NCBI GenBank assembly: GCA_051294375.1
Contig: CM119266.1
Coordinates: forward strand, 23,056,350 to 23,120,349
From: Paraspadella gotoi
Lineage: Eukaryota > Chaetognatha
DNA length: 64,000 nt
Direction: 5' to 3'
Shown: piece by piece, positions 45,380 through 56,030 of the stretch
How the letters are laid out: each line of letters begins with the position of its first letter
How positions within the stretch are numbered: position 1 is the stretch's first letter
The notes under the pieces: generated by a model
The model's database searches: none
The model's input: only the letters and a program-made list of their open reading frames with translations
Told to the model about the DNA's origin: nothing
Made by a program: the position numbers and the translations under genes

Positions 45380-45850
45380 CAATTGTTTACAATTGGAAAT
45401 TGTTACAATTTTTTTCAATCATAGCTTGTAAAAGATTTTATTTTTGTTTGTTATAAAATTAAGATATAGCTTCACATTAAAAAGGTCTTTTAATTTCAAA
45501 TGTTTTTTATTGATTCAAAGATTTTTTTATGAATTTTATCTTCAATATATTTTACTGCAATATGTAAATTAGATTAAAGCATTTCTATATACTAATTTGG
45601 ATATTATAAGGAGTACTATAATCTCATTTGCATATTGCAGTAAATTATAATGAACTGAAAATTGAAATAAAAACTATGTGAATCCAAATGTAATATAAAA
45701 ATTTTAAAGCGATTTTAATATGAGAAGCCATATCTAAATTTTTAACTTACTATGATCTTACACTTTTATAAAACTTCATTGTAATTCATAATAATTTTTA
45801 TTTAAAAAAAAATAAGGCCCAGCCAAAACTATAAAAGTGTAGTAGTTTTT
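45380..45850. repeat. 550-bp dispersed repeat, copy 2
   Basis: Direct copy of 44000-44460, diverged by perhaps 15-20%, with the same inner hairpin. Confidence 0.7.
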
Positions 45851-45867
45851 ATATAAACAAATTTGAG

Positions 45868-47098
45868 CAAACAATGTCGGATCTGCCTATGAAAATTAAT
45901 TAATTAATTAATCGATTAATTAATTAATTGATTAATTAATTTTAATATTTAATAATTAATTATAAATTTATATACAGCTTATCATCATCGATGTCCTTAA
46001 AATAAAGTAAATGTGACTTATATTTTTTCCATTTAAACTCATTTCCACTGGCACAATTCCGTCAAAACTTTATATCTAGCTTCTTCACAAACTTTCCTTC
46101 CCGCTCACAAAATTTCATCTCAATCTATTATGGGTTAAAATAAGTAAATAGAGTCAAGTAAATGTGACTCATATTTTTTTCATTTAAACTCATTTCCACT
46201 CGTACCGAAACTTTATATCAAGCTTCGTCACACATTTTCCTACCCACACACAAAATTTTAACACAATCTATCTATGGTTAAAATAAGTAAAAAGATTTTA
46301 ATAAATGCAACTTATGTTTTTTCCATTTAAACTCATATCCACTCACACGATTCCGTCGAAACTTTATATACAGCTTCATCACACATGTTCCTACCCATAC
46401 ACAAAATTTCGTTTCGAACCAACCAGCCAATCACGAGTTATTGGGGCTTTTTGCTAAGTTGGGACGGATGGACAGATTGATTGACTGATTAATGATTAAT
46501 TAGTGATTAATTAATTGATTAATTAACTGATTAATTATTTGCTTTATTTATACATCCTGCATTTACATTTAATATAAAAGGGAAAAAAATCATAATCAAT
46601 TAGTGAAATACATTTTTTGTTTTTTTCCATTTAAACTCATTTCCACTCAAACAATTCCATTAAAACTTGGTTTCCTGTTCAATCACACACTTTCCTACTC
46701 ACATACTAAATTCCAGGTCAATCGCCCCATCCACTCATGAGCAATTGGTGTTCAAATAGTGAATTATATTTTTTTGTTTTTTCTATTTAAACTCATTTCC
46801 ACTCGGACGATTCCATCGAATCTTTATATCCAGCTCAATCACACACTTCCCTACCCACACACAAAATTTCATTCAAATCCATTCAACCAATCACGAGTAA
46901 TTGGTGTTTTTTGCTAAGGTGGGACGGACGGACGGACGGACAGACGGACGAACGGACATCATTTTTTTTGCATAATTTATCATAATTCGATGTTCTGACA
47001 TGATATAAGTTAGTGCCCGACAATATTGAGGGGGCGGACCGACGGACCGACAAAGTGAATTATAGAGTCGGGATCTGCTGATAAGCAGATCCGGCTAA
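45868..47098 (+). mobile_element. hairpin-ended element with internal minisatellite, copy 1
   Basis: Begins TTTGAGCAAACAATGTCGG and ends with the hairpin GGATCTGCTGATAAGCAGATCC followed by GGCTAA. Between are TTAATTAA blocks, about five tandem units of roughly 150 bp (each with TTTAAACTCATTTCCACTC and CACACTTTCCTACCCACACAC-like phrases) and a short GGAC array. A 3' hairpin plus CTAA, no TIRs and internal tandem repeats recall non-autonomous Helitron/Helentron elements, but the host base after CTAA is not T, so the class is uncertain. Confidence 0.55.
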
Positions 47099-47780
47099 AA
47101 AAAGCGTGACGCCGACGACAACGATGACGACGACGACTACGTCACAAAGAAGCGTCGCCTTCGCATTATTTTTGATTTCTAAGATGTTATTTATTATTTT
47201 TTTTTTCTTATGAACAAATTGAACCTATTAAAATCTCGGATATAATAAATTATATTATAATATATTATAGTGCCTAATAATGAATATTTTTTTAAAAAAT
47301 GCTCTATCGACGAAAAGCGAAGAGCGTATGAAATTAAATTATTAATTTACATTAACAATTTCAAAGAAATGATTTTTTTAAAAATTTTAACCGAATGTGA
47401 GGTCCTTCCACTTTATGTAGTGCGTGTTAGCTCAAACGTGTTACCACTTACCAGAATAATAATAAAAACCTTTACAATTTCTTAAAACAAATTTAAGGAC
47501 ACGGCCAGAAGGAATACCTTTCTTCAATATTTTTACACAAGTTTCATTCAGCTACGAAAAAAATAATTACAACGTCCAAAAATTACGGCAAAACAACGTC
47601 ACGGATTGGACGGAAAATCAATTGATGGTATTCGCTAATCTTTGTATGATTTGAAATTTAGAATAAGCTATGTTCATTTATTTTTCGAAGTCAATACATA
47701 TACAATAATTCTTACTTTTAGTAGAAGTCAAAATTAGTTTTAAACAAATAAAAAAAAGCAAACTCATTTCTCTTTTTTTT
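47099..47780. other. spacer between inverted element copies
   Basis: Starts with a GAC-rich phrase, then AT-rich DNA with a 71-aa frame (47270-47485) of no recognisable family. It is the loop of a large inverted repeat. Confidence 0.5.
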
Positions 47781-48556
47781 TAGCCGGATCTGCTCACAGC
47801 AGATTCCAGCTCTATAATTCACTTTGTCGGTCCGTCGGTCCACCCCCCCAATCTTGTCGGGCATTCACTTATATCATGTTAGAACATAGAATTATGATAA
47901 ATTATGCAAAAAAAATGTATGTTTGTCTGTCTTTCCGTCTGTCTTTTCGTCTGTCTGTCTGTCCATCCATCCCACCTTAGCAAAAAACACCAATTACTCG
48001 TGATTTGATGGATGGATTGGAATGAAATTTTATGTATGGGTAGGAAAGTGTGTGATTGAGCTGGAAATCAAGTTTTGATGGAATCGTCCGAGTGGAAATG
48101 AGTTAAAATGGAAAAAAAAATATTTCACTATTTGAATTCCAATTACTCATGAGTGAATGGGGCGATTGACTTCAAATTTTGTATGTGGGTAGGAAAGTGT
48201 GTGATTGAGCAGGAATTAAAGTTTCAATGGAATCGTCCAAGTGGAAATGAGTTAAAATGGAAAAAACAAACAATCTATTTTACTATTTGATTATGCTTTT
48301 TTTAATTTTTATATTAAATGTAAATTCAAGCTGCAATAATTAATTATTAATAAATAAGTAATTAATTACTTATTATTTGTAATTAATTAATTTTGTGGTC
48401 GAGATTGTTGTTTTGTGATTGAGAGTCGAGACAAAGTGGAAAACGATTTTGACATGAATAAAAAAAATTAATATTAATTAATTAATTAATTAATTATCTG
48501 ATCAGCTGCTTACCGCTAATGATCGTAGGCAGACCCGGCATTGTTTGCTCAAACTT
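47781..48556 (-). mobile_element. hairpin-ended element, copy 2 (inverted)
   Basis: Same family as 45868-47098 in reverse: TTAGCCGGATCTGCT hairpin end at left, GCATTGTTTGCTCAAACT end at right, with fewer internal units. Confidence 0.6.
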
Positions 48557-49129
48557 TTTCAAAAACAGATTGAATTTCCCTATCATTTTCCATCCGTGAT
48601 TCCTTACGGAGTTTATTTTCAATGCTGCGGAATGCTCCGATTACTCATCAGCTGCTTCGTCGGTAAGAGCAGAAACAAATCTTGAAATTACCCTACCATT
48701 TAGTACTATTAGTATGCCTTTCACAAACCCCTTCTAGCAGTTATGATTTATCATATGTCTGGGCATTTAAATTTGAACTTGTATTGAGACTGAGTAGTGA
48801 CAATCAGTTTGTGTTTCCTATCCTGTTTCAAACACTTGCGCACTTCTTGTGTTATCCGCCATGCAATATCCCATATCCAAAATAGCCTATTCGATGCTTA
48901 AGGGCTTTTAAGTCAGATTTATATCTTATTTAAGTAAGTTTTATGAGAAATTTGAATCTGCTGTCAGAATTTTTTCAATATACTAGTAGTACTACATATA
49001 GTAGTTTATACGTTAAGGCAGAAGAAGGTAAAAACTAAGAGTTCTGTAATGTAAATAACGTTAGAGATTCCCTGTAGGATAACGAAATTTTTACCAAATT
49101 TAAGATTTTAAGTTTAGAGCAGAAAAATT
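48557..49129. other. non-coding stretch
   Basis: A 67-aa frame (48682-48885) with a hydrophobic start but no family match that I know. Otherwise AT-rich. Confidence 0.4.
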
Positions 49130-49345
49130 TGATTTTTACAACGAATTGCATTTATTAAAGATGCAGACATGTTTGGAACACTTGTTTTGTTCATCATCAG
49201 TAAATTTTCACATTTTGGAATACAAAATTTTGGCAAGTCAAAAATTGAGAGAGAGAGAAAGAGAGAGTGAATCAGTGAGATAAAGCTTCCAACAAAGGAT
49301 CGAGAGAAAGTGAACAGTCTGTCTCTAAGTCATTCACCATCGAAA
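49130..49345 (-). mobile_element. PLE terminal repeat, degenerate hammerhead core
   Basis: Minus strand: CTGATGA (49194-49200), a GAAC...GTTC stem, then CAAAC in place of GAAAC, then ATGTC. A GA tract lies beyond, as in the other copies. The changed base would be expected to abolish cleavage. Confidence 0.55.
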
Positions 49346-49709
49346 AAGAAAGGAAAACTAACAAGATTTTAAGTATAGTTAATAAGGCTGGCCAAAATTG
49401 AACGCTTTTAGTTCTCTCAAAAAAATTCCTTTTTTCCTTCTATTACTAAATCGATTTTCAATGCAACTTTTCGAATTAGTTCATTGGGTTGTTGCACTGA
49501 AGCTTTTAAATATTTATTAATATATAACAAATAAATTTTTTTTTACAAAATTTCTAATTTTTTAATTTTTTATCAGTTAAAATAAGTAAAAACTAAAAAC
49601 AATATGGAATGATGATGATTATAAGAATTTTTAAGGGTTTTCCCTTATTTAACCCACTTTTCATCGAAATATTGAAAAAAGCATTATACTTTATGTAGAC
49701 GAATTTTTA

Positions 49710-50792
49710 GTCGGATCTGCTTATCAGCAGATCCCGACCTATATACTCACTTTGTCGGTCCGTTCGGTCCGCCCCCTCAATATTGTCGGGCACACACTTA
49801 TATCATGTCAACATCGAATTATGATAAATTATGCAAAAAAATGATGTCCGTCCGTTCCGTCCGTCCGTCCGTCCGTCTCCGTCCGTCCGTCCGTCCGTCC
49901 GTCCGTCCGTCCGTCCGTCCGTCCGTCTCGTCCGTCGTCGTCCGTCCGTCATCCGTCCGTCCACCTTAGCAAAAAACACAATTACTCGTAATTGGATGGA
50001 TGGATTTAAATGAAATTTGTGTGAGGATAGGTAAATGTGTGATTGAGCTGGATATGAAGTTTCGATGGAATCGTCCGAGTGGAAATGAGTTTAAATGGAA
50101 AAAACAAAAAAAAATATATTCACTATTTGAACACCAATGTGCTCATGAGTGGATGGGCTGATTGACCTGGAATTTTGTATGTGGGTAGGAAAGTGTGTGA
50201 TTGAACAGGAAATCAAGTTTCGATGGAATAGTTTGAGTGGAAATGAATTTAAATGGAAAAAAAAACAAAAAACCTGTTTTACTAATTGATTATGCTTATT
50301 TTTCCTTTTATATTAAATGTATATGCAGGATGTATTTAATAAATCAAATAATTAATCAGTTAATTAATCAATTAGTAAATAAATTAATCAATAATTAATT
50401 AATAATTAGTCAATCAATCGTCATCCGTCCCATCTAAGCAAAAAGCTCAAATAACTCGTGATTGGCTGGTGATTGGAATTAAATTTGTGTGTGAGTAGGA
50501 AAGTGTGTGATAAAGCTGGATATAAAGTTTCGATGGAATCGTGTGAGTGGAAATTAGTTTAAATGGAAAAACATAAGTCGAATTTACTAAAATCTTTTAC
50601 TTATTTACCAATAAATATCTAATTAATCATAATTGGATGATAGATTGAGTTGAAATTTGTGTGTGGGTAGGAAAAATGTGTGACAAAGCTTGATATAAAG
50701 TTTCAGTGGAAACGTACCAGTGGAAATGAGTTTATAATGAAAAAAATATAGTCCATTTACTTGAATCTTTTTATTTATTTAACCCATGATAG
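49710..50792 (-). mobile_element. hairpin-ended element, copy 3, cut by a gap
   Basis: Inverted copy starting TAGTCGGATCTGCT at left. It has about six internal units and is truncated by the gap at 50793. Its GTCC array (about 49846-49970) is greatly expanded compared with about five units in copy 1. Confidence 0.6.
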
Positions 50793-50817
50793 NNNNNNNN
50801 NNNNNNNNNNNNNNNNN
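50793..50817. other. 25-N scaffold gap
   Basis: Placeholder-sized gap. Sequence character changes from AT-rich repeats to GC-rich exon-like DNA across it, so the join itself may be unreliable. Confidence 0.99.
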
Positions 50818-51021
50818 CTCTTCCAACAAACTCTTCTGACCTCCATCCAAATCCAAACTCAACTGTTACCACCAACCATCATCCCACTCCCCTCTACCCC
50901 TCCATTTGTCTCCACGAACCCCCTTTGTTCCTTTCCAGCACCACAGCCCCGAAATAACTCCCCGCTGCGACGGATTTCGTTACCCTCATTCCGCGCACGA
51001 AGAAAACTTCGCTAAAGACGA

Positions 51022-51888
51022 ATGAGTTCCGATTCGCTTCGTCCCGCGCGTTGGCAGAAGGACGAGAGAGTTCCGAAGAAAACGGGCAGAGGATATTGTT
51101 TCGGGCAGGACGGTCTTGGTCAACCACAATTTGGACCGCGACCACCGCCGCAGCCTGCGCAGTGCGATGTAGTAAGACTAAGAAGGCCAGTGGGGGTTGA
51201 GGAAAGTTCAGCGACTTTGGTTGTTTCAATTTTTTCTTTCAAAATGGACTAAATATGTAAAAGCACTTTTGAAAGTAAAAGGTTAGTGAGTTTCAACTTC
51301 GGAATATTTTTTTAATGATTTTAATGATCTACGATATTGTACGTGCAGTGACGATCTGTTAACGTTACCCTTAACGAGATGTCCAACATTAATTAATTTA
51401 AAAATAACTCCTTCAATCTCCCTTCCCCCTCGTCTCGCTCTCTCCTCTCTCTCCCTCTCATATCCTCTCGTCTCTCTCTCTCCACCCTTCCCACTCTCCC
51501 CTCCTGCCACTCTCCCCCCCAGGCCTACTGGTACGACGGGCGTTCGACCGGCGTCCCTTTTCCTACAACCGGCTCTTCCTTGTACGCGCCCGTTAAACCT
51601 TGGTCTCTCTTCATTCGCCCGGCGCCTCTCTCTCCCCTCTTCACCGAACCCGTCGTCGACTCATCTCATAACGACGTTTTCAAAAATCTCGCGCCGACGA
51701 TCAGGAGGCCGTCGCCGCGCCCGCCGCCGCTCAGCGCGTCTCCGCCGCACGAAAGCCTCAATGGCGGCTACTGCGGCGACGACGCGGATCGAAGCTGCAG
51801 GGACAATGCGGCTGCCGACGCTGCCGGAGAAAAGAGGAAGAGGAGAGCAGATTTTGTGCGACGAACTTGCAACCATGCGTTCACTTGA
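51022..51888 (+). CDS. candidate two-exon gene, unknown product
   Basis: Exon 1 CDS 51022-51168 (49 codons) begins at an ATG with an in-frame stop nine bases upstream. The exon itself may start after the acceptor CCTTTCCAG at 50938. The donor is GTAGTAAG at 51169. Exon 2, 51523-51888, follows a very strong polypyrimidine-AG acceptor (TCTCCCCCCCAG) and joins in phase 0, giving 170 aa. The protein is Arg/Pro/Ala rich with GRGYCFGQDGLGQPQFGPRP early, AYWYDGRSTGVPFPTTG at the start of exon 2 and a basic tail (EKRKRRADFVRR). No domain is recognised. CpG content is well above the neighbourhood. It may equally be part of a larger gene interrupted by the gap, or non-coding. Confidence 0.35.
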
Positions 51889-54059
51889 GATGTTTGCGAG
51901 GAAAGGATGCGGCCTGGGGTAAGGAGCAGATGATGAGAGAGAGGAGAGAGCAGAGAAGAGAGAGATACATTGGAGAACGATAAAACGATGCGTTTCAACT
52001 TTAGCTGTTTGGAGAAAAAGGATGTGCCCGGCGATGTAGCGCGGATAGAAGAGAGAGAGAGATTTATAATTACATGTTGTCTCTCTGCCCATCGCCAATA
52101 CTGTTCACTTTAGCGGGATTATAAATACATAACTGAATTAAACCATCTCGAGTCCTCCTAATATTTTGGTTTACCCATTTTTTAATCTATTTCAATGGAT
52201 TTCCGGACAATTTTAATCGCTAACCGATTCCGTTCACGTCAAAACGTTACAAGGGTTAGAAGCCAACATTGAAATCCCGAGTCCTCTCTGTTTTTCGTCT
52301 GCTTAAATCTCCGACTCGAGCTCGGCTTCTGATTGGTCGAATTCTGAGAATCCTGGATTTCGATTCGCGGCTTTAAGTTTACTCCTCGGACGTGAGGAGA
52401 ATACTCTTAAACCTCGAATTTTTTCCTACAATTAGACATAAGTCATTTATTTCTTCATAGTTTGTAGATATCTCGTATTTAAAGTAGCTCATAATGCCGA
52501 AAGCTAAAGAAACTCCAAAATTACATGTTAATCCAGTTATTCTATCGTCCAAATCTTTACCAAGATCTGATTTACCGTTACTTTTTGGAAACCCTTGACA
52601 AGGGTTGTGACAAGGGCCTTTGTGACAAGGGCCTTGTCACAAACAATTGAGTCGTTGATTTGATTTAATTAATTTTATAATAACTACTTAAAAAGTCAAT
52701 AACAAAGTCAAAAATGAAGATATACTTGAAGGAGATACGAGGAAATCCGAAATTTAAAAAAAACGGTAAACCGTAAAGAAGATTCCGAAATCTTTTTTAG
52801 TTGATTTCAAAAAAATTTACTGTTTTATGCGTGTTGCCATTTGGATGTCGATTAAAAAGAGGAAAAAACGTGGTTTTAGTTCTTGGCTTGAAATTCGAAT
52901 GAGGGGTTTTAGTTCTTGGCTTAATTCGGAACTGACGAGGACGAAGAGAAACTTAACAACAGTAAGGAGGGAGCAAGTCCAGCCGCACGACGACGCGGAC
53001 TGAGGCTTCACTGTAGTTCAGTTGAAATATCTGTTTATTACATCGTGACTGACGGTTATCTTAATGGCATGGACCGAAAGGCTTCGAGGGTGTTGTTTAG
53101 GAAGCAGTCGGACTGGGGTAGTTTGGTTGAGTCTGAAGGGCGAGTTGCATGAATCTATTCCCGGCAGACGGCACGTTCGATGACCTACCTCCGTTTGTGG
53201 ATTAATTTCCCTTTCTAGAGGGCGGGGGCTGTTGGAAACGTAGCGGACTTGACGGAACGAGAGGTCCTGGAAAGAAGAGTCGAGGTGGAGATTGCGACGA
53301 TTCGGCGGCGTTGATCGGCCCAGGTTTGCCGATCTTTAGTCGGGTCTCCACCATCAAACCATAACAAAACGTATCTACAAAAATAATTTTCAGACAATAA
53401 TAAATGGACAATATTTTACCTTTAAGGAGAAGATCACAACGATGTTATATAAAATGTCAATCTGATAAACAAATACTTTCGACGTCGCAACTTAAAAAAG
53501 AGCGAAATGAAAACTGAGCGAGAAAACCTCTAACAAAAACCAGTAAGTAACCGCGCGAAAAAAAATCGACTTCGACGACGACACGGGGTGACTGAGGTTG
53601 GGGTTTCGGTGCAAAATGTCTTTCTTTTTGTGACTCGAGGTATCTTGATGACTCCTTCCCGGACGGGTCTCAACTTGACAAGTCGCCCAAACAGAAACTT
53701 CAGTATGTCTTTTTTTTTTCAACAGTTCAGTAATATCGTTGTTACTCCAATATGATTATCAATGATTCAATCAGTTTAATATATTTTATAAACTTTTATT
53801 AATATTTAGCCATAAATATGAATTTTTTGAGGACGATTTATCTAAAAAAAGTTCAGCACTTCCGTTTATCTCTCAAAAGCGGATTTTAAAAAAATAAAAA
53901 CACATAACCAGCCAGTCCTTAATACATCTTAAAATATGTACTATTAATAAATATTTTGCGGCTATTTAATTTGTATCTCGATCCTTTCTTTTTGTTGTGT
54001 GTTTTAGTGAGTGTAACGCAAAAACTTCGGTTTTATGTGAACAACATTTACTTTAACCA
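51889..54059. other. mixed intergenic stretch
   Basis: GA-rich DNA (51930-52060), a promoter-like patch with GATTGGTC (52331-52338) and CTTTAAG (52371-52377), a small tandem of GACAAGGGCCTTTGTGACAAG units (52598-52645), and GC-richer blocks with small minus-strand frames (52817-53011, 53202-53411) that I could not join into a gene. Confidence 0.4.
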
Positions 54060-54294
54060 GTTTCTAAGACATGTCTTCGACTCTATGTTCGGAGTCTTTT
54101 CCATCAGCAAGTTTGAGATAATATAAGAGTGCCAATTATCTCAAACAATCCACGTTTCTTGCGACGATGAGAAGACGAGAGAGGTGCAGAGAGAGAGAAA
54201 AGAAGGAGAGAGAAGTTCTTTCCAAACAAAGAATTGGAGGAGGGATAGTGGCCAGATGTCGAGGACAGGTTGAAGGTAAGGGTAGGGAAAAGAG
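54060..54294 (-). mobile_element. PLE terminal repeat, degenerate hammerhead core, cut by gap
   Basis: Minus strand: CTGATGG, stem GACTC...GAGTC, then GAAGAC (one extra base compared with GAAAC) and ATGTC. The pLTR phrase CTGTCCTCGACATCTGGCCAC lies near 54250 on the same strand. Gap at 54295. Confidence 0.55.
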
Positions 54295-54319
54295 NNNNNN
54301 NNNNNNNNNNNNNNNNNNN
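54295..54319. other. 25-N scaffold gap
   Basis: Placeholder-sized gap inside a PLE-related stretch. Confidence 0.99.
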
Positions 54320-55300
54320 TATGAGAGAACTTACAATCACTAGTAAGCAGATGTCACGAAGTCAGCGACAGCACGACGTCAGATGAGCGCCTCACTATAT
54401 TTCTCTCTGGTGCGCAATCTTATGAAGAGAGTGAGTAAATTTGAAAATTGGAAAAATTTGGTGTAAGAGAGAGAGAGAGAGAGAGATGGAGAGATTTATT
54501 TTGCATAAAGTCATTTATCAGATCTTTTAAAAATTGATCTAATTCTCAATGCAAAGTCAATTTATATCATCTTTTTGCCGTTTTACGATTCTCCAGCAAT
54601 AACAATTCATTACCTGTTTCTATATTTTTTAAAAGCTCAGTGTTGAGCCCTGGTAGTTCTGCCCAGCAGAAGTATCTAAATAATTTTACTAACATTGTTA
54701 TCAGAAACTTGTTAGCGATTCGACTGCTTTAATTCCTCATGATAAAAAAATAAATTATGGTAGTTGTTAATGAGAAAGATCCTAAGCCTTCTACACTTGT
54801 TAGCCCAATAACAGAGAGAAGAAGTGAAACAAGTATTTTTGTTTCATTTTAAGAAGTTTTTTATCACGTCTTGTTTCTTAAGACAATTTTTTTATTTTAG
54901 ACAAAATAACATTTTCTGTCTTCATCGTTTTAAACATAATTTATTTATTTATTTAGGGGCGCCAAATTTCTCCCATTTTGCTCATTTTGCGGTTTTTTGA
55001 TAGAATTTAAAAAATTTATAATATCATATTTTATGTTTTAAATCATAAAATCTGTCAATATTACTTTAATTTTAGCAATAATATATAAAAAATATTAATT
55101 AAAACTGACATCTTTAATTTCATATATTGTTAATTTTTTTGCATTTTTTGACTTTCGGTCCTATTATAAACTGGCTAGGACGGGAAAACTGGGCGATGGA
55201 ATTTTAGTTTTTATTCCCCAAGTGATAAGTTATATATCTAAGTCAAAAAATCAAGGGCTCGAAGTTAGATTTTTCATGTTTGTATTTATACTCCGCGCCT
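54320..55300. other. AT-rich non-coding stretch
   Basis: A short GA tract near 54470, otherwise AT-rich with no open frame worth noting. Confidence 0.55.
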
Positions 55301-55844
55301 AATAGTCATTCACTGATGCGATGTTGTCATTCATTGATGCGATGATAGTCAAAAAACAAACAAATGCGTGTATGAGTGAAAGAGAGAGGAGGAGAGAGAG
55401 AGAGAGAGAGAGAGAGAGGAAGAAAGAAAGAGAATAAATCCACGAAAATTCGGATGAAAATATGGGATTTTGTATTGAAAAAAAGCGCGGAATAAATGGT
55501 AATAATAAAAAGTTTTTAGAAGGAAAAAAATAATCAGAATTTTTCAAAAAACAACGATCACGCAAGAGATCGGACAGAGAGGGACAGACACACCACAGAG
55601 AGAATAAAGAGAGAGAGAGAGACAGCCGCTGCAGAGAAAAAGAGAGAGAGAAAGAGCGATATTAATAATTATAAAGAGAGAGAGGAGAGAGAAAACTCTA
55701 CAGCCCCTTTACTCGTTAAAGAATGCGCGGCCGGACGTAGCGTGAGCTCTTTCTCTACCAAAGGACCCGGGTTCGCACCTGTTCGCGATATCGTTTTTTA
55801 CATTAGTGAGCCCACATTATATTCTAAAATTTTTTTGTAAAAAA

Positions 55845-55891
<47 letters not shown>

Positions 55892-56030
55892 AGCTGGACA
55901 GACGCTGCAGAGCCGGAACTCGTTTTTAGACAAATCAGAAGAAGCAGTGACGGAGAAAAAGAGGAGAGAGGCGACATATATTTAAAGAAAAGAGAGAGTG
56001 CGACATATAATTAAAACGTTTTGTTTTGTA
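55301..56030. repeat. dispersed GA-rich repeat, further copy
   Basis: Repeats the unit seen at 41500-43720 (TGATGCGATGATAGTC phrase, GTTTTTAGAAGGAAAAAAA, GA tracts at 55390-55420 and 55853-55888, GCAGAGCCGGAACTCG). A tRNA-like segment with a GGGTTCGCACC B box (55768-55778) is embedded at 55728-55790, suggesting a tRNA-derived SINE component. Confidence 0.55.

Noticed and set aside
48682-48885. 67-aa frame with signal-peptide-like start
   Set aside because: Isolated in AT-rich repeat DNA with no splice context or family resemblance.
53202-53411. Possible minus-strand exon after a 45-nt intron
   Set aside because: A GTAAAA donor and TTTTTGTAG acceptor are present and the exon is GC-rich, but the upstream exon has a stop just before the junction and no ATG in frame, so no coding model closes.
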